Positions 28,553-39,042 of a stretch of DNA of 64,000 nt are shown here, piece after piece. The stretch covers positions 1 to 64,000 of the forward strand of contig NZ_JADLJL010000013.1 in the NCBI RefSeq assembly GCF_015680235.1, written 5' to 3'. Numbering within the stretch: the stretch's first letter is position 1; every line of letters starts with the position of its first letter. The stretch comes from Pseudomonas guariconensis. GTDB taxonomy: Bacteria; Pseudomonadota; Gammaproteobacteria; Pseudomonadales; Pseudomonadaceae. A program made the position numbers and the translations under genes. The notes under the pieces are model-generated. The model was given only the letters and a program-made list of their open reading frames with translations. It ran no database searches and was not told the origin of the DNA.

Positions 28553-30072
28553 AGTATCACCACCTTTTGGGTTGGCGTATCCATGTAAATATTTTTACCC
28601 AAGAGGGAGCAAGGGCCTTGCGATGAACGCTCTATGAAAACTGCTGGAATCCCACTATTTCTAGCAAGCGCAGCTCTCAGAAAAAAATCACCGCGTGACT
28701 TACCATAAAAAATAAAACCTTCCGGCAATGTCGAACAATCAAATGGAAGTTCGGTATCACTCAAGCACAAGCAGATACTACCGCGCCTCCAGCCATTTCT
28801 ACCTTCTTCTACAATTCCGACGGATGTCCCTGGCACCTCGCAAGCACCACTTGTAATTTCAAAGTCATCGGCGGCTGAAGAAAAATCCTCGCACGCGTCC
28901 AGGATGCAGGCTTGTTCATCAACATCAATTAGATAGAGCGCAGTATCTCCTGCCGTCGCATAGCGAGCCCCCGGCGTATTCAAATCAGCGACAAAGGAAT
29001 CTTTTATTTCTGGGGTGATGGCTTTAGCACTCAGTAGCAATTCCGGCCCAAGCCAGCGGTGTTTCGTAGCCAGTCCCCCGGAAAAAATAAATCCGTTGAC
29101 ACTTTCAAGTGCTGTGATCGCTCTAAAAAGTTCGACGCCGTTAGCCTTTAGATACGCGTTTTTGGCCTGAGTATATTGGGGCTGGCTTAGAATATCCTCA
29201 ACAGTGATCGAACTGTCTGCCGACAAATTAGCTAAGCCGTAAATACCGCTTAATCGACTATACACATTTGACAAATCACCTGATTTCAACCCATATTTCA
29301 AGAAACGTAATGCGATGCCTATGGGCTGTGTGCCTGAACGGTTATGCATAACTGCCCCATCACACGCCGCATATTGCATTGTATTAAAAACCACCTTTCC
29401 ACTTGAGACAGCAGTAAAGCTAACCCCTGAACCCACGTGGCATATAACGCCATTAAAATCACTCGTATTGAAGTCTTTGCGCATCTGCGCTAAGCACGCT
29501 TTCACTGCAAGGCCATGGTAACCATGCGCGTAAAGTCCATAGCGCCGTATCGTGGGATGATCGAAAGGGATTTTACTTTCATTGTGAAGTGACAGATCGT
29601 CATTAATCTGATCGCGCACCATTAGTTGCTCTGCGTCTGGAAATGCCTGCTTCGCTTCACGAAGCACCTCCAAGCACAGCCTATTGTGGCGAGAGCTTAA
29701 ATAGTCATTGAATATCATTCTTACTTCATTTTTTTCGGTAAATCTTTCGACCCTCTTGCCAAACCCGGCAAACTTGACTCGGTGACCAATGAGCTCTGGC
29801 ATGGGCCATTTTAGCTCTCGCAGCACCCTGATGGCTTCGCTCAGAATCACGGATGCAGCCATCCCAAGGTTGTCACCGATTGATACTTGATAGAGCCGAT
29901 CAGGATAACTGTTTAGGCGATTATATTTGACCTTTACCACTTGGCGCTCCAAGCCTATAAAGTTTATATTTATATCGACCCGCCCTCTATCGAAGAACGT
30001 TGACGTCTTGACCGAAGAGCTTCCGACGTTAATTGCCATTTTGCAGCGAGCATCCAACCTATCAGCGCCCAT
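28549..30072 (-). CDS. Acetate kinase-like protein with C-terminal swivel-like domain
   Basis: 507 residues. Residues about 11-400 match the acetate/butyrate kinase (ASKHA) fold: NVGSSSVK at 15-22, GHRVKFAG, RRYGLYAHGYHG, VICHVGSGVS, MHNRSGTQP and GLANLS, followed by a TAGDTALY / DEQ segment where acetate kinases have NEE. The phosphate-contacting Asn, Arg and Arg are kept; the usual FHGTSH loop is altered. Residues about 405-507 resemble the mobile phosphohistidine domain of PEP-utilising enzymes (VPGTSVG and LARNSGIPAVF), but Leu stands where that family's catalytic His is. It could make an acyl phosphate, with the tail acting structurally. ATG 30072 is five bases after the upstream stop; ATG 30039 is an alternative. 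Confidence 0.7.
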   Translation of the reverse strand: MGADRLDARCKMAINVGSSSVKTSTFFDRGRVDININFIGLERQVVKVKYNRLNSYPDRLYQVSIGDNLGMAASVILSEAIRVLRELKWPMPELIGHRVKFAGFGKRVERFTEKNEVRMIFNDYLSSRHNRLCLEVLREAKQAFPDAEQLMVRDQINDDLSLHNESKIPFDHPTIRRYGLYAHGYHGLAVKACLAQMRKDFNTSDFNGVICHVGSGVSFTAVSSGKVVFNTMQYAACDGAVMHNRSGTQPIGIALRFLKYGLKSGDLSNVYSRLSGIYGLANLSADSSITVEDILSQPQYTQAKNAYLKANGVELFRAITALESVNGFIFSGGLATKHRWLGPELLLSAKAITPEIKDSFVADLNTPGARYATAGDTALYLIDVDEQACILDACEDFSSAADDFEITSGACEVPGTSVGIVEEGRNGWRRGSICLCLSDTELPFDCSTLPEGFIFYGKSRGDFFLRAALARNSGIPAVFIERSSQGPCSLLGKNIYMDTPTQKVVIL

Positions 30073-30077
30073 TTATT

Positions 30078-31139
30078 TTAATCCCAATCTTTCAAGAGGC
30101 TACTTAGCGAGGGCGTATCCTCCGCTGCAAAAAATTTCTTCCTAAAATAATATTCACACGTGGAAATTTTGTGCTCGGTATGTTGTCTGCTATTAAATTC
30201 ATGATTCAACGCAACCAGTGACTTTTCAGCAGAGGGGTACACTGGGTTTTGCGCCAGCAGTCCCTCAATGGCAACAAACACCTTATCCATATAAACCAAT
30301 GCATCCTCAATGTATTGCCTGCACGCGTCTTCCGTCGCGGCGCCGCGTCGAGCGAGCTCAAAAAAACCACTTTTAATCTCATCATAGCCTTCAACTCGGA
30401 ATACATTTGAATAGACCCATTTCGGGTGTTTGTTAGTAATGCCTGTTAAATAAGTGAAGCTCATCGTGGTTTTCAGCAGCATGTCACGAGTGATTTCGCA
30501 TCCCATCCACCAATTTCCCGATTGCCAGCATCCTTGAACGTCTTGAAACGCGTAGAAGACCGGTAGCTTTTCACGGTGAGCAATGTATATATGCTTATCG
30601 CGAGGTATCCGACCTTTAAGATCCTCGAACTTTTTTTCTTCCGCTAATGCGAAGCCCGTCAAAGAGCGGTGGATAACGTTGTTTTCTCGCTCAAGTAAAA
30701 CGGGGGAATACAAAAACCGCTGGTCGGACTGAACGTCTTCGAACGCCACCTCAACCTTCGAGATAATATCTGCGACCTCGGAGAACGTAATATAGTCAGT
30801 ATCGATATGAAGTCCGCTCTCACCATAAAAATCAGTGGTATTATGGACTTCCTCATTTTTCGTTAGAAAGTGATAATTGATGTCCGTCACGAGCGCATGC
30901 CCGCTGGACTTAACATCTTCGGCTTTAGGCCTTTCTTCACATAACACAATGCAGTCTATATCAGAGTGCGCGGTACCAATTCCCTCGATAAGGGTTCCAG
31001 AAACAATGAGAATGCTCCCCTCTTCGAGACGTACTCGTTCACGCAGGTAACGTTTAGGAATTACAACAGCCCCATTCAATATAGATATTTCATTCTCACC
31101 GACCTCTGAACTTGCCAGTTTTATTAGCGTATCGTGCAT
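30078..31139 (-). CDS. Nucleotidyltransferase (NTP_transf_2 type)
   Basis: 353 residues. Residues 47-62 carry the polymerase-beta superfamily signature: Gly48-Thr49, then Asp60-x-Asp62 (HSDID), the metal ligands of aminoglycoside and minimal nucleotidyltransferases. A third acidic residue may come from HIDTD near residue 112. The C-terminal part is helical, as in ANT-type enzymes, with WWMGCEITRDML near residue 222. It probably transfers a nucleotide to a small molecule. First gene of the operon, with GAGG before the ATG. Confidence 0.7.
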   Translation of the reverse strand: MHDTLIKLASSEVGENEISILNGAVVIPKRYLRERVRLEEGSILIVSGTLIEGIGTAHSDIDCIVLCEERPKAEDVKSSGHALVTDINYHFLTKNEEVHNTTDFYGESGLHIDTDYITFSEVADIISKVEVAFEDVQSDQRFLYSPVLLERENNVIHRSLTGFALAEEKKFEDLKGRIPRDKHIYIAHREKLPVFYAFQDVQGCWQSGNWWMGCEITRDMLLKTTMSFTYLTGITNKHPKWVYSNVFRVEGYDEIKSGFFELARRGAATEDACRQYIEDALVYMDKVFVAIEGLLAQNPVYPSAEKSLVALNHEFNSRQHTEHKISTCEYYFRKKFFAAEDTPSLSSLLKDWD

Positions 31140-31603
31140 ATTAACCTCGATCTCTTCCTGCGATAGACATGCGATAGCGACGCACTAAGGCTGAAGCCCT
31201 AGAACAGAGAGTTGTACTAGATTATCGAAGGCGCGCAGTTCCAGGCCCCGTACGCAAACAGATGTTCGCTCATGCGGAACTGTCCCCAGCTATGAGTTGC
31301 GATGAATGAGAAAGCTCTAAACTTCGAGCCTCGCCCGAACGTCCATACGTTTTACCATCACAGCGTTCCTTTCCGTTGATAACAGGCTGACAAAACAAAT
31401 GTTAGAAGACGATGACTCTAGAGATTACGTTCAGAGCCTAGCTCTCTATGTATAGAGCTGCAATGGTGGTCAGCTGAACAAAGCCAACTTGGGAACTTTC
31501 CTACAACTTTTCGTCTAGAAGTGGCTTGACCGCGTAAATGAATATTTCGCGCTCTACTTGAGGATCGCGCAGACGGCTTTATCTGTGAATACTGGCGCAA
31601 GGG
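31140..31603. other. Intergenic region upstream of the island operon
   Basis: About 460 bp without a supportable gene; the only frames are short and lack ribosome sites. It must contain the promoter of the five-gene operon, but no convincing -35/-10 pair could be chosen. Base composition changes back toward the host average through this stretch. Confidence 0.4.
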
Positions 31604-31690
31604 CTTCGCCCTTGATTGCGGGGCAAGCCCACTTCCACAAGCCCCCGCAAAATCAAATAGTTATGCGTTGCGCTATGGAGCGAGCTCGCC
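31604..31690. repeat. Degenerate REP pair at the island edge
   Basis: The conserved spacer gcaaaatcaaatagttatgcg (31647-31667) is present, but both flanking arms (ttgattgcggggcaagccc and ctatggagcgagctcgccc) have drifted from the family sequence. It lies between the island and the chemoreceptor stop and marks the right boundary region. Confidence 0.6.
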
Positions 31691-31702
31691 CAGCTATCTA
31701 GC

Positions 31703-33637
31703 TCAGGCCTTGAACTGCCCCAGGCTCGCCCGCAGCTGCGCCGCCAGGTCGTCCAGTACCTTGCTGCTGGCGGTGGTCTGCATCACCACCTCAGCTGAGC
31801 GTTCGGCCTGAGCATGGATGTTCTCGACCCGCCCGCGCACTGCCTGCGCTCCATACGCCTGCTGCTCGGCAGCGCGGGTGGCCAGGCCGATGGCCGCGTG
31901 CACCTGCTCCACCGCCGCCTGCACCGACTGCTGGCGGCGTTCGTTGTCGCGCAGCACCAACAGGCCCTCGCTGGCCTGGCGCCCGGCCTGGCCAATAGTG
32001 TCTACCGCCTCTTTGGCGCCCTTTTGCAACGCTGCGATGTGCGCCTGAATGTCGCCCGTCGAACTCTGCGTCTTGCTGGCCAAAGCGCGCACCTCATCGG
32101 CGACTACCGCGAAACCACGTCCGGTCTCACCGGCCCGCGCCGCCTCGATGGCGGCATTGAGGGCCAACAGGTTGGTCTGCTCCGCAATGCCGTGGATCAC
32201 GGTCAGCACCACCTCGATCTGCTCACTTTGCTTGGCCAGACGCTCGATCACCTGGGAGCCGGTTTCCACTTCACCGGCCAGGTTCTCGATCAGCCGTGCC
32301 AACTGGGTCGAGGCGCGGCTGTTTTCATCGGCAGCGCGGCGAATGTCCACCACCTGCTGTAATGCGGCCTGCATGGCCTGGCTTTCGGCCTGGGCTTCGT
32401 CGGCCATGCTGGAAAGGTCGCGCAGGCTGGCAGCTACCTCGTCGCGCTGCAGCGCAGCAGCGGCATCGGCGCCGGCATTGCGCTGGGCCATGCTGCCGAT
32501 CTCCAGGCCCGTGCGCTGAGCCACCTCACCCGCTTCGCGGACGATGGGCTGCAACTTGTCGACGAAACGGTTGACCGCCGAGGCCATGTCGCCGATCTCG
32601 TCGCGACTGTCGAGGGTTACCCGCTTGGTCAGGTCGCCCTCGCCTGCGGCGAGATCGTCCAGCGCCCTGATCAACAGACGCAGCTTGCTGACCACACGCC
32701 GGCCCAACACCACGGCCACAACCAGCAGCACACCCAAACCTACCAGCACCAAGCCCAGGCCGATGCGCCAGCGCAGGTCGGCAGCAGCGTCGCGCACGGT
32801 CTGCGCGGTGTTGGCCTGCATGGCGGCAGCGCTACCCTGAGCAGCTTCCAAGCGCGAACGCAGGGCCTTGCCGCTGTCGGCCGCCGCCGCCACCAGGCTC
32901 TCACCGACCAGTTGCTCGCCGCTGGCGATCAGGGCGGCAAAACGCTCATCCAAGGCGTTAAGCTGCTGCTCCACCCCAGCCGTGGACACCCCCATCACCA
33001 CCTTGCCGATCTCGGCACCGTTGGGGTTGATGGAGGCCTCGACGAAGTACACCGAGGGGTCTTTGCGCACTGCATCGAGCACCTTGTCCAACGCCCGCTC
33101 GCCCTGGCCCTTCTCGAGCAACGCCTTGTTGATGGGGTTCTGCCGATTCAGGTAGCGGGTCAGGTGCTGACCCTGAGCGTCGTCGTAGATGACGAACAGC
33201 ACGTTGGGGTTGCGCTGGGCGCGGCGGGCGAAGTCGGAAAGCGTGGGGACATCGTTGTCCCAGATGGCTCGCGGCGCCACCGAGGCCAGCAGTTCGGCCA
33301 TGTCGTTGGCCGAGTCCTTGAGGTTCTTTTCAAGGGTGCTGCGCAATTGTTGCTGTTCGCTTTCCAGGCGCGCCGACAGGCCTGCGCTCAGGCGCTGACG
33401 GGTGCTGGCAGACAAGCTGTCCAGGCCCGTGCGCACGTCCTGGCCGGCTTGCTCGAGCTCCGTGGCGAGCTTGCGGCTGTCGTCGCCCAGACGCTCGCCC
33501 AGTTCCGCCTCCAGGGCAGTGACCGTGCCTCGGGTCAGTGCGACGGCGACCAGGACCTGCACCAAAAGAGCGATACCGAGGGCAACAAACACAGGCCGCA
33601 AGAGGCGGCTTCGTAACAGTGAAAGGATGGCAGACAC
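31703..33637 (-). CDS. Methyl-accepting chemotaxis protein
   Basis: 644-residue transmembrane chemoreceptor. TM1 is about 13-35, a periplasmic sensor region about 36-285 (helical, with a short alpha/beta part containing [12 protein letters not shown]), TM2 about 288-312, HAMP about 315-365 ([20 protein letters not shown]) and a signalling domain with the conserved hairpin tip [19 protein letters not shown]. The start is GTG 33637, preceded by GGGAG. The ligand is unknown. Confidence 0.93.
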   Translation of the reverse strand: MSAILSLLRSRLLRPVFVALGIALLVQVLVAVALTRGTVTALEAELGERLGDDSRKLATELEQAGQDVRTGLDSLSASTRQRLSAGLSARLESEQQQLRSTLEKNLKDSANDMAELLASVAPRAIWDNDVPTLSDFARRAQRNPNVLFVIYDDAQGQHLTRYLNRQNPINKALLEKGQGERALDKVLDAVRKDPSVYFVEASINPNGAEIGKVVMGVSTAGVEQQLNALDERFAALIASGEQLVGESLVAAAADSGKALRSRLEAAQGSAAAMQANTAQTVRDAAADLRWRIGLGLVLVGLGVLLVVAVVLGRRVVSKLRLLIRALDDLAAGEGDLTKRVTLDSRDEIGDMASAVNRFVDKLQPIVREAGEVAQRTGLEIGSMAQRNAGADAAAALQRDEVAASLRDLSSMADEAQAESQAMQAALQQVVDIRRAADENSRASTQLARLIENLAGEVETGSQVIERLAKQSEQIEVVLTVIHGIAEQTNLLALNAAIEAARAGETGRGFAVVADEVRALASKTQSSTGDIQAHIAALQKGAKEAVDTIGQAGRQASEGLLVLRDNERRQQSVQAAVEQVHAAIGLATRAAEQQAYGAQAVRGRVENIHAQAERSAEVVMQTTASSKVLDDLAAQLRASLGQFKA

Positions 33638-33763
33638 GTTGTAACTCCCGTGTTCTTGGCGCCATTACTTTGATGGCACCTACGGGCGTTTCATGCAGCA
33701 AGGGTTGTGCCGGGAGAGGCGGAGGATAGTGCCAAGGTTCAGCAAGGAAGTGCTCTGTACTGG

Positions 33764-33868
33764 CCCAATCGCCGGCAAGCCGGCTCCCACCAAGCCCTGT
33801 AGGGCCACCGCTCCCACCTGGATGGGCTGACGTCGTACTGTGGGAGCAGGCTTGCCAGCGATTGGGCC
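33764..33868. repeat. REP-type repeats between the chemoreceptor and purA
   Basis: caatcgccggcaagccggctcccac at 33766-33790 and the opposed copy gtgggagcaggcttgccagcgattggg at 33840-33866, with an intervening imperfect copy. Confidence 0.8.
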
Positions 33869-33888
33869 CGGTGCCGGCGAACCTGCAA

Positions 33889-33924
33889 ATAAAAACGCCG
33901 CAGCCCCTTTCGAGGCCGCGGCGT
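33889..33924 (-). terminator. Terminator of purA
   Basis: Minus-strand stem ACGCCGC (33918-33924) with GCGGCGT (33895-33901), extended by inner pairs, followed by TTTTATTT. It lies 20 bp after the purA stop. Confidence 0.85.
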
Positions 33925-33944
33925 CGGATCAGCCGAAGGGCAGA

Positions 33945-35252
<1,308 letters not shown>

Positions 35253-35293
35253 TCACGCAAACTTGGTTGCCGGCCTTTTGCCGGCGGAGAAAC

Positions 35294-36481
35294 TCAATGG
35301 GTCAGCGGCAGTACCTGCCAGCGCCCGTCTTGCTGAATCAATTGCCGATCACAATCCGCCTCGAGAGCAGCACTCAACGGCTGGCCAGGCAGAGCCTGGA
35401 CCACACGCTGGCCCTCGTTGCGCAACTGGCAGACCATCTGCCAGAGGGCCGCGTCGCCACTGTCGGGCATCCAGATGCCGCCAGAAGGCAATACGACCTC
35501 CGCTCGCCCCAGTGTGACCAGGGTCTTCAAATCCGTGGAGAAACCGGTGGCCGGGCGCGCCCGGCCGAAGTCGGCGCCGATGTCGTCATAGCGCCCGCCC
35601 TGGGCGATCGACTGACCGACACCTGGCACGAACACGGCGAACACCACGCCGGTGTGATAGTGGTAGCCGCGCAGCTCGCCCAGGTCGAAATACAGCGGCA
35701 GATCCGGATAGCGCGCGGCCAGACGGTCGGCGATCGCCAGCAGGTCGTCCAGCGCCGCCAGCACACTGGCAGGGGCACGGCCCAGACGCACGCGGGCCTC
35801 GGCGAGCACTTCGCGGCCACCGCACAGCTCGGTCAGGGCACGTAGCATGTTGCCCAGGTCCTTTGGCAGGTCAGCGGTCAGCGCCTGCACTTCATCGACG
35901 GATTTGCGCTGCAGGGCGTCGAACAACTGCTGCTCGACCGCGCCGGACAGGCCCGCGGCACGGGCCAGGCCGCGGTAGATACCGACATGGCCGAGGTCCA
36001 TGTGCACATCGGCGACATCGGTCAGCTGCAGCGTGGCGAGCATCAGGCTGATGACCTCGACATCGCTGGTAGGGCTGGCATCGCCGTACAGCTCGGCACC
36101 GAGCTGGATCGGGCTGCGCGAGGTGGACAGGGCGCGGGGCTGGGCATGCAGCACGCTGCCGGCATAGCACAGGCGGCTCGGGCCTTCACGGCGCAAGGTG
36201 TGGGCGTCGATGCGCGCCACCTGCGGGGTGAAGTCGGCACGAAAGCCCATCAGGCGACCGGACTGGGGGTCGACCACCTTGAAGGTACGCTGGTCCAGGT
36301 CCTGGCCGGCACCGGTAAGCAGCGATTCCAGGTACTCGATATGCGGGGTGACGACCAGTTCGTAACCCCAACTCTGGAACAGGTCCAACACCTGGCGCCG
36401 CGCGATCTCGATACGCGCAGCCTCAGGCGGCAGTACTTCCTCGATGCCATCTGGCAGCAGCCAGCGGTCTACCGTTGCCAT
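35294..36481 (-). CDS. hisZ: ATP phosphoribosyltransferase regulatory subunit HisZ
   Basis: 395-residue histidyl-tRNA synthetase-like protein without aminoacylation function. It is the partner of short-form HisG in histidine synthesis. Class II-like motifs include [30 protein letters not shown] and LGAELYG, and the tRNA anticodon domain is missing. ATG 36481 ([15 protein letters not shown]) is preferred over an upstream in-frame codon. The hflC-hisZ-purA neighbourhood is typical of pseudomonads. Confidence 0.94.
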   Translation of the reverse strand: MATVDRWLLPDGIEEVLPPEAARIEIARRQVLDLFQSWGYELVVTPHIEYLESLLTGAGQDLDQRTFKVVDPQSGRLMGFRADFTPQVARIDAHTLRREGPSRLCYAGSVLHAQPRALSTSRSPIQLGAELYGDASPTSDVEVISLMLATLQLTDVADVHMDLGHVGIYRGLARAAGLSGAVEQQLFDALQRKSVDEVQALTADLPKDLGNMLRALTELCGGREVLAEARVRLGRAPASVLAALDDLLAIADRLAARYPDLPLYFDLGELRGYHYHTGVVFAVFVPGVGQSIAQGGRYDDIGADFGRARPATGFSTDLKTLVTLGRAEVVLPSGGIWMPDSGDAALWQMVCQLRNEGQRVVQALPGQPLSAALEADCDRQLIQQDGRWQVLPLTH

Positions 36482-36663
36482 TACGCCATTTCCCCTCTGG
36501 TCCGGGCGGCCTGCCCACAGGCGAGCCGTAAGTGAAGCAGGCATTGGCGCACAGCAGCAGGCAGCACTGATCCCAGCGCCACCACCGTACCCAATACCCT
36601 CGAATTGCCTTGCGACCTGGCCAAGCCGTCAACTGGCGGCTTGCCAATCAACCTTGCAGACGC

Positions 36664-36687
36664 AAAAAAGCCGGGAATTTCCCGGCT
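36664..36687 (-). terminator. Terminator between hflC and hisZ
   Basis: Minus-strand stem AGCCGGGA / TCCCGGCT (36680-36687 with 36669-36676) with a three-base loop and six T. It ends the hfq-hflX-hflK-hflC transcript before hisZ. The remaining gap to hisZ shows no convincing gene, and no DUF2065-type small gene was recognised there. Confidence 0.85.
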
Positions 36688-36780
36688 GACTGATCATACA
36701 CCGCTTTTCCTTCAGGATGCACCCCGCTTGGCATTTTAGCTGCCGGGCGGGGTGTCTTCAGGCCTGCTTGGTAAAGAAAA

Positions 36781-36876
36781 GGGGCCGCTTTGCAGCCCTT
36801 TCGCGGCACAAGGCCGCTCCTACAGGATTATGCAAGGAGCGGCCTTGTGTCGCGAAAGGGCCGTGCAGCGGCCCCT
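36781..36876. repeat. Long palindrome, ggccgctcctacagg family
   Basis: ggggccgctttgcagccctttcgcggcacaag and its near complement, 36781-36876, form a stem of more than 35 pairs around a short loop, directly after the hflC stop. Confidence 0.8.
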
Positions 36877-36895
36877 CCTATTCAAGCCAACCCGA

Positions 36896-37765
36896 TCAAG
36901 GCTTGCTCTTGTCCAGGAAGCGGAAGAACTCGTTCTTCGGATCCAGGACCAGTACGTCGCTCTTGCTCGAGAAGCTCTGGCGATACGCCTGCAGGCTACG
37001 GTAGAACGCATAGAACTCTGCATCCTGGGTGTAGGCCTTGGCATAGATGGCAGCCGCCTGGGCATCGCCATCACCGCGGGTCTCCTCCGCTTCGCGATAG
37101 GCTTCGGCCAGCAGTACGCGACGCTGGCGGTCAGCATCGGCGCGGATACCCTCGGCCAGCTCGTTACCCTTGGCACGGTGCTCGCGCGCTTCACGCTCGC
37201 GTTCGGTGCTCATGCGGTCGAATACGCTGCGGTTCACTTCCTTCGGCAGGTCGATGGCCTTGACGCGCACGTCGATGACTTCGATACCCAGCTCCTTGCT
37301 GGCCATACGGTTCAGCGAAGCGGTGATGTCGGCCATCAACGCGTCACGTTCACCGGAGACCACCTCGTGCAGGGTGCGCTTGCCGAACTGGTCACGCAGG
37401 CCGCTTTCCAGACGACGGGACAGGCGCTCGTCGGCGATCTGCTTGAGACCCGAGGTCGCGGTATAGAAGCGCTCGGCATCCTTGACCCGCCACTTGGCGT
37501 AGGCATCGACCATCACCGCTTTCTTCTCCAGGGTCAGGAAGCGCTGGGTCGGGGCGTCCAGGGTCATCAGGCGGGCGTCGAACTTGCGCACCTGGTTGAC
37601 GTAGGGAACCTTCACATGCAGGCCTGGCTGGACATCCGCCTGGACCACACGGCCGAATTGCAGCAATACCGCACGCTCGGTCTGGGCCACGATGTAGAAG
37701 CTGTTCCAGGCCACGATGGCCAGTACGACAGCGGCGATCAGGGCGATCAGCGATTTATTGCTCAT
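36896..37765 (-). CDS. hflC: HflC, modulator of FtsH protease
   Basis: 289-residue SPFH/prohibitin-family protein. It has one N-terminal membrane anchor (about residues 5-25), an SPFH domain (about 25-190) and a helical C-terminus (REAREHRAKGNELAEGIRADA). It forms the periplasmic HflKC cage around FtsH. ATG 37765 overlaps the hflK stop by one base (TGATG). Confidence 0.96.
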   Translation of the reverse strand: MSNKSLIALIAAVVLAIVAWNSFYIVAQTERAVLLQFGRVVQADVQPGLHVKVPYVNQVRKFDARLMTLDAPTQRFLTLEKKAVMVDAYAKWRVKDAERFYTATSGLKQIADERLSRRLESGLRDQFGKRTLHEVVSGERDALMADITASLNRMASKELGIEVIDVRVKAIDLPKEVNRSVFDRMSTEREREAREHRAKGNELAEGIRADADRQRRVLLAEAYREAEETRGDGDAQAAAIYAKAYTQDAEFYAFYRSLQAYRQSFSSKSDVLVLDPKNEFFRFLDKSKP

Positions 37766-38946
37766 CAACGGCTCTCCCTAGAACGCAGCGACTGTTGCTG
37801 CTGTTGCATTTCCTGCGCCGCGCGGGCGGCCGCATCGTTGACCGAGGCCGGTACGCTGCTGACCGGAGCGGCCGTGTTGCGGCTGCCTTCAACCATCTTG
37901 TCCAGGGGCAGGTAGAGCAGGTTGTTCTGCCCGTCCTTGGCTGTCACCAGGACCTTGCTCGAGTTGCTGTAGACCTCTTGCATGGTCTCCAGGTACAGGC
38001 GCTGACGGGTCACGTCCGGTGCCTTGCGGTACTCGGCAACCAGCTTGCTGAAGCGGTCGGCCTCACCCTTGGCGCGGGCGATGACTTCATCACGGTAACC
38101 GTTGGCGTCCTCGATGATGCGCTGGGCCTGACCACGGGCTTCCGGCACCACGCCGTTGGCGTAGGACTCAGCCTGGTTGCGCGCACGCTGCTCGTCTTCC
38201 CGGGCACGGATCACGTCGTCGAAGGCTTCCTGCACTTCACGCGGGGCTGCCGCGCTCTGTACGTTGACCTGGGTGACGGTGATACCGGTGCGGTAGGTGT
38301 CGAGGAAGCGTTGCAGGCGCTCGCGGATATCCACGGCCATCTGCTCACGGCCTTCGGTCAGCACCTGGTCCATCGAGGTGGAGCCCACCACGTGGCGCAG
38401 GGCGCTTTCGGTCGCATGCTGGAGGCTGACCTCCGGCTGGTCGACGTTGAGCACGAAGTCCTGCAGGTTGGTGATCTTGTACTGCACGGTCAGCGGCACC
38501 TCGACGATGTTCTCGTCCTCGGTGAGCATCTGGCCCTGCTTGCTGTAGGCCCGCTCGCGAGTCACGTTCTCGAGGTATTTGCGATCGATCGGCGGGAAGT
38601 AGATGTTCAGGCCCGGCCCAACCGTCTCGTAGTACTTGCCGAAGCGCAGCACCACGGCCTGCTCCTGCTCGTCAACCACGTAAACGGCGTTATAAAGCCA
38701 GATAGCCGCCAGCACGGCCAGGCCAATGCCCAGCAGGCCCAGGCCGCCACCCTTGCCGATATTGCGGTCGCCACCGCCACCGCGTTTCTTGCCGCTGCCG
38801 AACATGCCGTTCAGGCTGTCCTGCAGCTTGCGGAAGGCCTCGTCCAGATCCGGTGGACCTTTCTTGTCGCCACCACCGCCGCCGCCACGGCGGCCGCCCC
38901 AGGGATCCTGATTGTTCGAGTTGCCACCCGGCTCGTTCCAAGCCAT
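37765..38946 (-). CDS. hflK: HflK, modulator of FtsH protease
   Basis: 393 residues. The Gly/Arg/Pro-rich cytosolic N-terminus (NNQDPWGGRRGGGGGG) is typical, followed by one membrane segment (about 58-78), the SPFH domain (VVDEQEQAVVLRFG onward) and a helical C-terminus ending in a Gln-rich tail. ATG 38946 with GGAGA upstream is chosen; the long open frame beyond it has no similarity. Confidence 0.96.
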   Translation of the reverse strand: MAWNEPGGNSNNQDPWGGRRGGGGGGDKKGPPDLDEAFRKLQDSLNGMFGSGKKRGGGGDRNIGKGGGLGLLGIGLAVLAAIWLYNAVYVVDEQEQAVVLRFGKYYETVGPGLNIYFPPIDRKYLENVTRERAYSKQGQMLTEDENIVEVPLTVQYKITNLQDFVLNVDQPEVSLQHATESALRHVVGSTSMDQVLTEGREQMAVDIRERLQRFLDTYRTGITVTQVNVQSAAAPREVQEAFDDVIRAREDEQRARNQAESYANGVVPEARGQAQRIIEDANGYRDEVIARAKGEADRFSKLVAEYRKAPDVTRQRLYLETMQEVYSNSSKVLVTAKDGQNNLLYLPLDKMVEGSRNTAAPVSSVPASVNDAAARAAQEMQQQQQSLRSRESR

Positions 38947-39042
38947 AGCGCTCTCCATCTGATAAAGCAAAGACGCGCCCACGGCGCGCCGTCCAATGCT
39001 ACAGAATGCCTGTCTCGGCCGCCCGACGACCTCGACGGGCAT

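Larger units (their letters stand above)
25536..31139 (-). mobile_element. AT-rich accessory island with a five-gene operon
   Basis: This segment is visibly AT-rich compared with both flanks, uses A/T-ending codons and holds five same-strand genes joined by overlaps or gaps of 4 to 27 bp. Both flanks are conserved core genes (iron permease; chemoreceptor then purA). No integrase, transposase or clear att repeat was found, so transfer is inferred from base composition and codon use. The product roles (nucleotidyltransferase, acyl-phosphate-type kinase, SAHH-like dehydrogenase fold, MATE exporter) suggest small-molecule biosynthesis and export. Confidence 0.6.

Noticed and set aside
31418..31600. 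Minus-strand 60-codon frame upstream of the island operon
   Set aside because: No ribosome site, Arg/Ser-rich composition and no similarity; treated as non-coding.
36482..36663. Possible DUF2065-type small gene between hflC and hisZ
   Set aside because: That gene is expected here in some pseudomonads, but no frame shows its two-helix pattern with a start and ribosome site.
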